55,489 bases of DNA from DATLMR01 sp035634255. GTDB lineage: Bacteria; Acidobacteriota; Blastocatellia; UBA7656. Made by a program: the position numbers and the translations under genes. Every line of letters starts with the position of its first letter. The first letter of the stretch is position 1. Shown one piece after another: positions 45,401-52,242 of the stretch. The notes under the pieces are model-generated. The model ran no database searches, was not told the DNA's origin, and saw only the letters and a program-made list of their open reading frames with translations. The DNA lies in NCBI GenBank assembly GCA_035634255.1, contig DASQDI010000171.1, forward strand, positions 1 to 55,489, given 5' to 3'.

Positions 45401-45453
45401 GCGAGTAACTGCGCGAACTCTTCCAGGGATAGGCGATTGAATGGCCTGGGCAT
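42433..45453 (-). CDS. PGRP/amidase - alpha/beta hydrolase - caspase triple fusion protein
   Basis: A 1006-residue protein with three parts. Residues 25-165 fit an Amidase_2/PGRP domain: HHT (H32-H33), GWSDIAQH (60-67), DPDGMIWTGRDW, and FHNQ..KTCPG with H145 and C153, the usual zinc ligands. The usual Tyr of the DIGYH motif is Gln66. Residues 318-545 are an alpha/beta hydrolase with FFAHGG (325-329) and nucleophile GHSAG (S450). A low-complexity linker (650-690) leads to a C14 caspase domain: LALCVGIN (694-700), FAGHGT with H765, IDCCHSG with C824, and LFSACLQSEVAWE. No signal peptide. AGGAACTT-type ribosome site (CGGAGG) precedes the ATG. Partner metallopeptidase follows in the operon. Confidence 0.85.
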   Translation of the reverse strand: MPRPFNRLSLEEFAQLLARFPFRRRIDSVHMHHTWRPNHRQFRGLESIEAMYRFHTRDNGWSDIAQHITIDPDGMIWTGRDWNKSPASASGHNGNSISGPFMFEMIGDFDSGRDRFAGAQRAAALEVIARVQMKFDLPVSSLRFHNQMSSKTCPGSSIDYEAFLEEVERQREEISAEESGRALRAGAEDRPFTDEESEVAGRVESLLQSLSRAGVEREDPPSAETGDDGMQEHEVYRLINEGLLVPLATAEDGAGGRSARSAGDLTPEMLSSLRPHVINLRQGQFSSEGKFSTSSDDVDAIFGEHLARALAEARDEGRKLRLLFFAHGGLTSESSGLRIAHRQVTWWKSNSVYPIYFVWETGFFEIIGQLLRSGQSRALEAARDIFDFTSDPLLEAAARRLGGVTIWSGMKRSAELSVAAGGGARYVARKLKEFCDANGGDVELHAMGHSAGSIFHAHFIPTALKLGAPRFRSMHFLAPAIRVDTFKELLASKVGDGAGIDHLTVFTMKKDWERADHCAHLYRKSLLYLIHHALEPESKTPILGLEESLRKDADLTRLFGLAGNSSSAGEVIWSKTEVQSGRNASTSASHGGFDEDAPTMSSAARRILGLDDTAQIEEFPKEVAAGRALDPWQDASDWEEELEEIAPRSVRARPKKSASSAASSAIPSTAHASSTASGASKDGRPDGAGGRRLALCVGINTYPTAPLAGCVADAEEWASTLGSLGFETTLLTNEQATYDSILSELSDLVTSSRAGDVIVFQFAGHGTTLADKNKDEIVKGMPGRDEALCPHDFAGGAFIVDDDVAEIFTRIPEGVNVTCFIDCCHSGTITRFAVGDSSNGQGRSRNERPRFIVATPEMESNHLGFRKSLGRSRSFTSRGPDSMREILFSACLQSEVAWENDGHGDFTTRATQILRSGANGMSNELFQQKVVEAFGANPRQHPDLDCAQDARGRGLLSPLTSQGLSNPVAGLQGAPSGGVSSGTSSREIEAIAQGFRTIADLLLKSR

Positions 45454-45535
45454 AAGTTCCTCCGACTTTATAAATTTATGAAGCTCATGGAAGTCTCGCG
45501 AGCCCCCAGAGTTTTATCAGTACGGTAAAGACGTT

Positions 45536-45600
45536 CTTCGGCCCGCAATAGGTATTGACGGAAACCGGCTCCCGGAGGATTCAAACCCGGCGGGCCGAAG
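45536..45600. promoter_or_regulatory. 11-bp inverted repeat in the divergent intergenic region
   Basis: CTTCGGCCCGC (45536-45546) is repeated in exact inverted form at 45590-45600. A TTGACG box (45554-45559) lies between the arms. The repeat sits between the divergent caspase operon and TPR gene, so an operator or leader structure is possible. Confidence 0.45.
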
Positions 45601-45634
45601 CCCCCACCGGGGTAATCAAAACCAAGGTTACGAA

Positions 45635-46774
45635 ATGACTCGGAGTCATGCGATAATTTGCGCGATGCTAACAGGATTCAGGCGTTTTCAAGCGGCGATA
45701 ATGTTGATGGCTTTCATCGCCCTGCCCGCGCGCGCCGCGGACTGGGGGCGCGGCGTCGCGCTCTACAACAGGAGCGACTACAGAGCCGCGCTCGCGGAGT
45801 TTCAGGACCTCGCCCGCGAGCGGCCCGACATAGCCGGGGCGTGGTACTACATCGGCCTGTGCGAGTTCCGCCTGAAGCGTTACAAGCGGGTCGAGCGCCC
45901 GCTCGCCCGCGCGCTCGACCTGCTCGAAATCCAATCGCCGTCGAGCCCCGACATAGCCGGGGCATGGTACACCATCGGCTTCTCGCATTATCTTTCAAGC
46001 GAGTACGAAAAAGCCATTGAGCCGTTGAAGAAATACATGGATATCACCGCGAAGGCCAGCCGCACCCCCGACCCCGGCGCGCGCACGGCCCTCGGCCGGA
46101 GTTACTTCTTCCTCGAGCGGTACGACGAAGCGATGCCCCTGCTCGCGGCTTCCGGCGCGGCGGCCGAGCAGTCGAAAGAGAGCGCCTCGAACTTTTATTA
46201 CGTTGGGGTCATTCACTTCAAGCGCGAAGAAGACGAGCGGGCCATCGCCGCGCTTCGGGAGGCGGTCAAGGCCAACCCAGACGAGCCGGCCGCCCTGGAA
46301 CTGCTCTCGGAAAGCCTCATGCGAAAAGCGCGGAAGGCCGGTCCGGGCGCGGCCTCAAATGGGCTGTGGGCGGAAGCAATCGAGGCGGGCGAAAAGCTCT
46401 CCTCGCTCCGGGACGACCAGAAGAGCGCGGGTATTCTGGGGCGCGCCTACCTGGGCGCGGGCCAGTTCGAGAAAGCGGTCGCCCCGCTCGAAAAGATCGC
46501 GAAGGCGAACACCGACAACGGGCAGGCGTGGCTGTTTTACGGCATCGCTTTATCGCGCAGCGGGCAGATGAGGAAGGCTATGGAGGCTCTTGAAATAACG
46601 ATTCAGCTAGTGCCTGATTCGGTCCCGGCTCTGTCGGAGCTCGCGTTCGTTTACGAAAGCGACAAGCAGTACCAGCAGGCCCTGCGAATCTATGAGAGAG
46701 CTTACGCCGCCACCAATGACCCCGCGATCAAAGAGAGTATCGAGCGCGTCCGGGCGCTCGCCGCACAGCCCTGA
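45635..46774 (+). CDS. exported TPR protein
   Basis: A 379-residue product. AAGG seven bases before the ATG supports 45635; an ATG ten codons later is another option. A signal peptide is visible (GFRRFQAAIMLMAFIALPARA). Nine or so TPR-like units follow, among them YRAALAEFQDLARERPDIAG, a near-copy pair PDIAGAWYYIGLCEFRL / PDIAGAWYTIGFSHYLS, and later AIAALREAVKANPDEPAALE and QALRIYERAYAATNDP. It diverges from the caspase operon. A periplasmic scaffold role is likely; any link to the caspase operon is untested. Confidence 0.82.
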   Translation: MTRSHAIICAMLTGFRRFQAAIMLMAFIALPARAADWGRGVALYNRSDYRAALAEFQDLARERPDIAGAWYYIGLCEFRLKRYKRVERPLARALDLLEIQSPSSPDIAGAWYTIGFSHYLSSEYEKAIEPLKKYMDITAKASRTPDPGARTALGRSYFFLERYDEAMPLLAASGAAAEQSKESASNFYYVGVIHFKREEDERAIAALREAVKANPDEPAALELLSESLMRKARKAGPGAASNGLWAEAIEAGEKLSSLRDDQKSAGILGRAYLGAGQFEKAVAPLEKIAKANTDNGQAWLFYGIALSRSGQMRKAMEALEITIQLVPDSVPALSELAFVYESDKQYQQALRIYERAYAATNDPAIKESIERVRALAAQP

Positions 46775-46843
46775 ACGAAGTGGCGGGGGCGCGGGAAAGC
46801 TGCCGCGCGGGAGATTCACGCGCCCCATTCCGGTCCGCGCCGC

Positions 46844-47206
46844 TTACTTCGCGGCCTCCCCTTCGGGCGATGAGAAAGAAGCGATGGCTTCCCGCTCGGT
46901 CTCGTAGGTGTCGAAGACCGTGATCAGCTTAGTGATGCTGAGCAAGTCCTGTATGCGCTTGGTGAGGTTGACGAGCTTCAGCTGCCCTCCCCCGCGCTTG
47001 CAGGTGGTGTAACTGCCGATGAGCGCGCCGAGCCCCGCGGAATCGATGTAGCTCACGTCCCCGAGGTTCAGGAGAATCCGTTTCTGGCCGTCCGCCAGCA
47101 GGTCTTTGATCCGCTCCTTGACCTGCCCGTCGCCTTCCCCGAGGACGATCTTGCCTGAAAGGTCCAGCACGCTGACGCCCTCAACTACCCGTTCCTTGAT
47201 GTCCAT
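46844..47206 (-). CDS. STAS-domain anti-sigma-factor antagonist
   Basis: The start at 47206 follows GGAGG and gives 120 residues. It is one STAS domain of the SpoIIAA/RsbV type: VSVLDLSGKIVLGEGDGQVKE, ILLNLGDVSYIDSAGLGAL with the phospho-acceptor Ser56, and LVNLTKRIQDLLSITKL. Such proteins bind an anti-sigma kinase and release a sigma factor when dephosphorylated. No kinase or phosphatase gene is next to it, so its partner must be elsewhere. Confidence 0.92.
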   Translation of the reverse strand: MDIKERVVEGVSVLDLSGKIVLGEGDGQVKERIKDLLADGQKRILLNLGDVSYIDSAGLGALIGSYTTCKRGGGQLKLVNLTKRIQDLLSITKLITVFDTYETEREAIASFSSPEGEAAK

Positions 47207-47368
47207 ATCCGCCTCCTGATCATATTTCCAACCCGGCAAATTATCACAGCCCGGATCGATCAGTCAAAGAGGCCCCGCGGCCGGAGGGGGCTCCCCCGCG
47301 CCGCTTGACAATTCCAAACGCGGGCCCAAGAATCGGCCTGCCGCAAATATATTTCAAGGAGATTACCC

Positions 47369-48193
47369 GTGATGATGCGCGCGATTTTTTTATTATTCCT
47401 GCTCGCCGCGACCGCCCCGGCGCAGACGCCGAGGGGCGCGGATTCCGTCTCCACCCGCGACATGAGCGAGATCAACTGGATGGAGTTCAAAGAGGCCGTG
47501 CCCTCGAAGATCAACACGGTCATCCTGCCCACGGGGACTCTGGAGCCCCACGGGGTCGTGAACAATGGGGCCGACATAATCGCCCCCGTGGCGATAGCCC
47601 GCCGCATCGCGCGCGAGGTCAACGCGATGGTGGCCCCGGTGGTCCCTTACGGAATGACGGGCAGCATGGACGCATACCCCGGAGCCTTCTCGATTTCAGA
47701 GCAGGCTTACCGCGCTTACATGCGAGACGTTCTCGCGGGGCTAGCGAAGACGGGGTTTCGCAACATCATCATCGTCAACGGGCACGGGGGCCCGCAGACC
47801 GCCGTGCTCAATCAGGTCGCGATGGAAGTGGGGCAGGACAAGCGGGTGCGGACGCTCGTGATCAACTGGTGGAGCTACGCGTCGGACGTGACTCTGTCGG
47901 TCTTCGGGGAGGACGGGGGGCACGCCGGGTGGAACGAGACCGCCATGATTCAGGCAATCGACCCGAAGCTGGTGCACAAGGAACTCTACTCGAAAGACAT
48001 GGTCACGCCGAACCCTCCGCCCGGCACCTATTCGGCCTACCCTTCGCCCTCGTCGATCACCCTGTACAAAGAGGGTCAGGGCTACGTCAGGTTCGATCAG
48101 GCGAAGGCCGACGAGTACTTCAGTCGGGTCAGCGAGAAAGTGGCGAGGTTGATTCTGGAGATGCGGCGCAAGTGGGACATGGCGGGCGTGTAG
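47369..48193 (+). CDS. exported creatininase-family amidohydrolase
   Basis: A 274-residue protein. AAGGAG is seven bases before GTG 47369; ATG codons at 47372 and 47375 follow. A signal peptide is visible (RAIFLLFLLAATAPAQ). Creatininase-fold metal residues are present: E59 and H61 in TLEPHG, D69 in NNGADI, HG in VNGHGGPQTA (near 137) and E in HAGWNETAM. The family includes creatininase, the archaeal FAPy deformylase and mycofactocin MftE. Most are cytosolic, so export is unusual; the substrate is unknown. Confidence 0.85.
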   Translation: MMMRAIFLLFLLAATAPAQTPRGADSVSTRDMSEINWMEFKEAVPSKINTVILPTGTLEPHGVVNNGADIIAPVAIARRIAREVNAMVAPVVPYGMTGSMDAYPGAFSISEQAYRAYMRDVLAGLAKTGFRNIIIVNGHGGPQTAVLNQVAMEVGQDKRVRTLVINWWSYASDVTLSVFGEDGGHAGWNETAMIQAIDPKLVHKELYSKDMVTPNPPPGTYSAYPSPSSITLYKEGQGYVRFDQAKADEYFSRVSEKVARLILEMRRKWDMAGV

Positions 48194-48195
48194 AG

Positions 48196-48222
48196 CGGGG
48201 CTTCTGACGTTCAGAAGCCCCG
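48196..48222. terminator. 12-bp hairpin after creatininase-family gene
   Basis: CGGGGCTTCTGA pairs exactly with TCAGAAGCCCCG around a three-base loop, between convergent genes. No U-tract. Confidence 0.6.
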
Positions 48223-48248
48223 ACCGTCTCTCATCTCCCGCGCGGCGT

Positions 48249-48995
48249 TCATTTATTTTTGAGCGCGGTTATGCTGGGGGCCAGGCGTCCGGAGTCGTGA
48301 CAGGAGAGACACGTTATGCTCGTGCCGGCCGCGGCCGCCGGGTCTTTCTTCCACTGCTTCGCGATAGATTCGTAGGGGGTGTCGCGCATCACGGCGAGTA
48401 TCTTGTCGAGGTGCTGCGTCATCTCCTCGGTGCGGCCCGTGCGCTGCGCGGACTGGGCGAGGCCCCCGAGAAGTTCGCCCTTCAAATGCGGGGGGAGCTT
48501 GTCTACGATGGGGCTCTGGTGTTTCCACAGTTCATTGTAAGAGGCGTAGGCTTGCGCCCACGCGGCCGCGCGGTACGGCTCGGGCAGGCGGTCGGCGAAG
48601 AGCGCATAGCTGCCCCCGGTGACGGCGACGACCCCGCCGTCGGCCGGGTTGAGCTTGCCGGCCTGAGCGAACAGGTCGAGCGCCTGCTGATAATTTTTCT
48701 CGAACTCTTCCTTGCGGTTGTTCTCGTGCGCGCGGACGGCGCGGTAGAGCATCGCGCCGGCCTTCCAGGCGAGCAGGCTGGCTTTATCGGCGGGGCGTTT
48801 TTCGAGCAGTAACTGAATGTTCCTCTCCCCCCTCCCGAACCGCTCCATGTCATCGGTCAAAAAGCCGGCGAAGATGTCCTCGCGGAGCAGGGTGTGAATG
48901 GTGAGCCGGGAGTCGGAGAGCGGCGGCTCCGGCGACTGCGCCGCCGCCACGGACACGAACACGAGCAGAAGAAAAATCTTTTTGAGAGCGTGCAT
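48249..48995 (-). CDS. exported protein with a single CXXCH heme site at its C-terminus
   Basis: The start at 48995 follows AGGAGG at normal spacing, and a signal peptide comes directly after it (ALKKIFLLLVFVSVAAAQ). The 248-residue product is mostly alpha-helical, with TPR-like character (AGAMLYRAVRAHENNRKEEFEKNYQQAL). The only CXXCH is CLSCH at 229-233, fifteen residues from the end, followed by SGRLAPSI. One covalent heme c is likely in the periplasm; the distal ligand is unclear. The name is not known. Confidence 0.75.
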   Translation of the reverse strand: MHALKKIFLLLVFVSVAAAQSPEPPLSDSRLTIHTLLREDIFAGFLTDDMERFGRGERNIQLLLEKRPADKASLLAWKAGAMLYRAVRAHENNRKEEFEKNYQQALDLFAQAGKLNPADGGVVAVTGGSYALFADRLPEPYRAAAWAQAYASYNELWKHQSPIVDKLPPHLKGELLGGLAQSAQRTGRTEEMTQHLDKILAVMRDTPYESIAKQWKKDPAAAAGTSITCLSCHDSGRLAPSITALKNK

Positions 48996-49314
48996 AACCA
49001 GCACCTCCTGGGTAGAAATATCGGGTGGCTGCCGAGTCTAACAACCTACGGATCGAGAGTCAACGACGGCCTACTCACGGTCACCTTTACGCGGAAACCG
49101 TCCGACTAGTTCCGGGCCATCGCGCCGGATCATACGCCGCCCTCGCCACCGGCCGCCAGCACCGGCCGGGCGGGGCGAGGCGGGGCCGTGAAGAATCTCG
49201 CGCCGCGGCCGTAATTCGCGGTTTTCGTTTTCCCCCTTCCGGCCTTATATTATTGTCTGCGCGGGGCGCTCGCTCCCGGAGATCGAGACTGAAGACGTGT
49301 TATAAGGAGAGCCT
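48996..49314. other. 319-base gap, no gene seen
   Basis: This divergent spacer contains a GC-rich patch (about 49140-49190) with repeated CCGGCCG units and an AT-rich TTATATTATTG (49244-49254) that could be a -10 box for the gene at 49315. No ORF with a ribosome site was found. Confidence 0.5.
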
Positions 49315-49686
49315 ATGCAATGCCCAGGTTGCGGCGTTGAGAATCGCGAGGGGTCGAACTTCTGCCGCTATTGCGCGACGCCTCTGGCGGAACGGAACCC
49401 CGATCCGAACACCGGCTACACTCCTTCAGTGCCGCCCCCGAACCCCACGATGTACGGGACGCCATACCCCCCGCAGGCGTACCAGCCGCAGCAGCCGCTC
49501 GCGCCGCTCGTGGGCCACTTGAGGTGCCCGCGCTGCGGCTCCATGAACGTGATCAAGGGGGGCATCCCTTTATGGGCGATCCTGGTGACGGTCATAGGCT
49601 TTTTCTTCGTCTGTTTTCTTTCGCTCTTTTTTCTGCTCGTCAAAGAGCCGAGCCGCTGTCTCAACTGCGGCTGCGAGTTCAAGTGA
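49315..49686 (+). CDS. zinc-ribbon membrane protein with LITAF-like arrangement
   Basis: A 123-residue product behind AAGGAG. An N-terminal zinc ribbon holds C3, C6, C17 and C20 (CPGCG...CRYC). A Pro/Tyr-rich linker follows (SVPPPNPTMYGTPYPPQAY). Then CPRCG, a hydrophobic segment (WAILVTVIGFFFVCFLSLFFLL) and CLNCG close the protein. CxxC-helix-CxxC is the pattern of LITAF-type domains, in which a monotopic helix lies in the inner membrane face. Function unknown. The aldehyde dehydrogenase gene follows after 20 bases. Confidence 0.75.
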   Translation: MQCPGCGVENREGSNFCRYCATPLAERNPDPNTGYTPSVPPPNPTMYGTPYPPQAYQPQQPLAPLVGHLRCPRCGSMNVIKGGIPLWAILVTVIGFFFVCFLSLFFLLVKEPSRCLNCGCEFK

Positions 49687-49706
49687 GATACCCAAGGAGA
49701 ACATAA

Positions 49707-51149
49707 ATGAGTGCTTCGGAACGACTCGATGTGAAGGTGTACGACCACCTTTACGTGAACGGCGAATGGGTCAGGTCGAGCGGGGAGGGAAAGCTCGATG
49801 TCATCAACTCCACCACCGAAGAGGTCATGGCGCGCATACCCGAAGGCACGCCCGAGGACGTTGACCGCGCGGTGTCGGCGGCGCGCGGCGCATTCGATTC
49901 GTGGTCCCGGACCTCGCGGGAAGAGCGCGCGGGGTTCCTCACCCGGATAGCGGAAGGGCTGTCGGCGCGCGCGGGCGAGGTCGCGGGCATCATCGCGAGC
50001 GAGGTCGGCATGCCCCTGCCGCTCGCGACGGCCGTGCAGGCCGGGCTGCCCGCTAAGGTGATGGGCTCTTTCGCGGGCCTCGTCAGGGAGTATGAATTCG
50101 AGGAAGAGATCGGGAACTCCCTCGTGGTGCGCGAGCCCATAGGAGTAGTCGGCTGCATCACCCCGTGGAATTACCCCCTGCATCAGGTCGTGGCGAAGGT
50201 GGCCCCGGCGCTCGCCTCCGGCTGCACGGTCGTCCTCAAGCCGAGCGAGGTCGCCCCGCTCACGGCTTTCGTGCTGGCGGAGATTATTCACGAAGCGGGG
50301 CTCCCGGCGGGCGTCTTCAATCTGGTCACGGGGACCGGGCCGGTCGTGGGCGAAGCGATGGCCGGGCACCCGGACGTAGACATGATTTCTTTCACGGGCT
50401 CGACGCGCGCGGGCAAGCGGGTGAGCGAGCTGGCCTCGCAGACCGTCAAGCGCGTGGCGCTTGAGCTCGGGGGCAAGTCAGCCAACATCATTCTCGATGA
50501 CGCGGACTTCGAGAAGGCGGTCGCCTCAGGCGTCGGCAACTGCTACTTCAACTCCGGGCAGACCTGCTCCGCGCACACGCGCATGCTGGTCCCGAAAGAG
50601 AGGCACGACGAGGCGGTCGAGATAGCGAGGCGCGCGGCCGAAAAATTCACGGTGGGGGATCCGAGGGAAGGGCGCGCGAAGCTCGGTCCCCTCGTGTCCG
50701 ATGCGCAGCGCGAGCGCGTGCGGGGCTACATCAGGAAAGGGATAGAGGAAGGGGCCACGCTCGTCACGGGAGGCGCGGAGCCGCCCGAAGGGGTCGACAA
50801 AGGTTACTTCGTGAGGCCCACCGTCTTCGCCAACGTGAGCAACGACATGACCATCGCGCGCGAAGAGATATTCGGCCCCGTGCTGTCGATCATCCCTTAC
50901 GAGGACGAAGACGACGCCGTGCGCATCGCCAACGACACTATCTACGGCCTGGCCGGGGGCGTCTGGTCGTCGGACGTGGAGCGGGCCAAGCGCGTGGCCC
51001 GCCGGCTCCGGACCGGTCAGGTGGACATAAACGGGGGAGGCTTCAACCCCCTGGCCCCCTTCGGCGGCTACAAACAATCCGGGAACGGGCGCGAGCTCGG
51101 GAAGTATGGGCTCGAAGAGTACCTCGAAATAAAATCACTCCAGCTTTGA
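49707..51149 (+). CDS. NAD(P)-dependent aldehyde dehydrogenase
   Basis: A 480-residue ALDH-superfamily enzyme. The catalytic Cys is C287 in FNSGQTCSA, the general-base Glu is E253 in LELGGKSA, the cofactor loop is FTGSTRAGKRV and the Asn of the oxyanion hole is in CITPWNYPL. The C-terminal GGYKQSGNGRELGKYGLEEYL is also present. It oxidises an aldehyde to the acid; the substrate cannot be read from sequence. AAGGAG precedes the ATG. It probably shares a transcript with the zinc-ribbon gene. Confidence 0.93.
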   Translation: MSASERLDVKVYDHLYVNGEWVRSSGEGKLDVINSTTEEVMARIPEGTPEDVDRAVSAARGAFDSWSRTSREERAGFLTRIAEGLSARAGEVAGIIASEVGMPLPLATAVQAGLPAKVMGSFAGLVREYEFEEEIGNSLVVREPIGVVGCITPWNYPLHQVVAKVAPALASGCTVVLKPSEVAPLTAFVLAEIIHEAGLPAGVFNLVTGTGPVVGEAMAGHPDVDMISFTGSTRAGKRVSELASQTVKRVALELGGKSANIILDDADFEKAVASGVGNCYFNSGQTCSAHTRMLVPKERHDEAVEIARRAAEKFTVGDPREGRAKLGPLVSDAQRERVRGYIRKGIEEGATLVTGGAEPPEGVDKGYFVRPTVFANVSNDMTIAREEIFGPVLSIIPYEDEDDAVRIANDTIYGLAGGVWSSDVERAKRVARRLRTGQVDINGGGFNPLAPFGGYKQSGNGRELGKYGLEEYLEIKSLQL

Positions 51150-51156
51150 AAGCTCG

Positions 51157-51192
51157 GAGGCCGGGGCGGACTGTGGAGCCTGCCCCGGCCTC
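51157..51192. terminator. 11-bp hairpin between convergent genes
   Basis: GAGGCCGGGGC pairs exactly with GCCCCGGCCTC around a 14-base loop, just after the aldehyde dehydrogenase stop and before the 3' end of the DUF4097 gene. No U-tract. Confidence 0.5.
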
Positions 51193-51225
51193 GCAGCGAT
51201 TAATCGAATCGAGCCCGCGCGGGAA

Positions 51226-52062
51226 TCAGTCCTGACCTTTCCGCTTGATGGTGACCCCGCCGTTGGTCGTGACGGCCCGCACGGTCGCGCCGCCCGAGCC
51301 GAGGTCCACGGATATCTCTTTATTTACGCGGCCCTGCACCGTGACCGGGAAGCCGAGGTTCAGGCCGCCGTTGCGCGTGCCGCTCTCCAGCCGGGCCGAA
51401 TAATTCTCCGGTATCAGGATATTCACCCCGCCATTTGTCGTGACGGCGTCGAGCCCTTCGCCCTCCCATCGGTTGCCCGCGAGGTCCACGTTGAGCCCGC
51501 CGTTAGTCGTCGCGCCCCGCACGTTCCCCCCGAGGCGGCGGAGCGACACGCCCCCGTTGTGGGCCTTGAATTCGATCTGCCCCCGCACGTCCGCGACGCT
51601 GATGCCGCCGTTATAAGTTTCGAGCGACAGGTCCGATTGCTGCGGGACGTATATCTCGTAGCTGACCGCCCACCGCTGATCCTCCACGCCGGTCGGCCCC
51701 TCGGCGCGAACCTGCGAGCCGCCCGTCTCTATCCTGATCTGCCGGGCCAGCTCCGCCGCTTCCTGAGAGGTCTTCGCGCCCGTCTGTATGCGCGCGCGGA
51801 CGAGCACGTTGTTGCGGTCCCACCCCTTTATCGAGATCCCGCCGTTGCGGCCCCCGTTGACCGACAGCGTGCCCCCGGCCGAGATGGTCTGCTCCCGAAT
51901 CTCGCAATGGCCGGAGTAGTTATCGCCCCACCAGTGGTCGTTGCCGTTGCAGTCCATTTTGCGCTCCTGGGCGCTGGAACCCGACACGAACGCGGGAACG
52001 CATGCGACGCAGAGGGCCACCGCGACGAGCGTTATGAATCTGAGAATCTTTCTTTCTATCAT
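51226..52062 (-). CDS. exported DUF4097-type beta-repeat protein
   Basis: The start at 52062 follows AAGGAG with seven-base spacing and gives 278 residues. A signal peptide is visible (RFITLVAVALCVACVPAFVSG), with Cys residues inside. The mature part is a solenoid of beta strands with the recurring turn NGG, at least seven copies (NGGRNGGISIKG, YNGGISVADV, HNGGVSLRR, TNGGLNVDL, TNGGVNILIP, RNGGLNLGF, TNGGVTIKRK). This is the DUF4097/putative adhesin pattern. Probably a periplasmic or surface protein. Confidence 0.82.
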   Translation of the reverse strand: MIERKILRFITLVAVALCVACVPAFVSGSSAQERKMDCNGNDHWWGDNYSGHCEIREQTISAGGTLSVNGGRNGGISIKGWDRNNVLVRARIQTGAKTSQEAAELARQIRIETGGSQVRAEGPTGVEDQRWAVSYEIYVPQQSDLSLETYNGGISVADVRGQIEFKAHNGGVSLRRLGGNVRGATTNGGLNVDLAGNRWEGEGLDAVTTNGGVNILIPENYSARLESGTRNGGLNLGFPVTVQGRVNKEISVDLGSGGATVRAVTTNGGVTIKRKGQD

Positions 52063-52180
52063 GTCATCTCTCCTTCCCGACAAGCAGCGTAAAGCGGGCC
52101 TCCGCTTCCACAGTTAAAGACGACCGGGGCCGCCGGAGCGTTAACACGAGGGCTCGCGGGGCGGAAGAATAATCTCACAT

Positions 52181-52219
52181 AAAAAGAAAAAGGGAGAGGG
52201 TCGATGACGACCCCCTCCC
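52181..52219 (-). terminator. rho-independent terminator of TonB receptor gene
   Basis: On the minus strand, a 12-bp GC-rich stem (GGGAGGGGGTCG with CGACCCTCTCCC, one wobble/mismatch) around TCAT is followed by TTTTTCTTTTT, 24 bases after the stop at 52243. Confidence 0.85.
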
Positions 52220-52242
52220 GCAAGCTGGAACCATGATTCAGC

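Noticed and set aside
43894..45408. 504-codon plus-strand frame opposite the caspase fusion
   Set aside because: Complementary-frame artefact of a GC-rich gene; no domain, and the minus-strand protein carries clear motifs.
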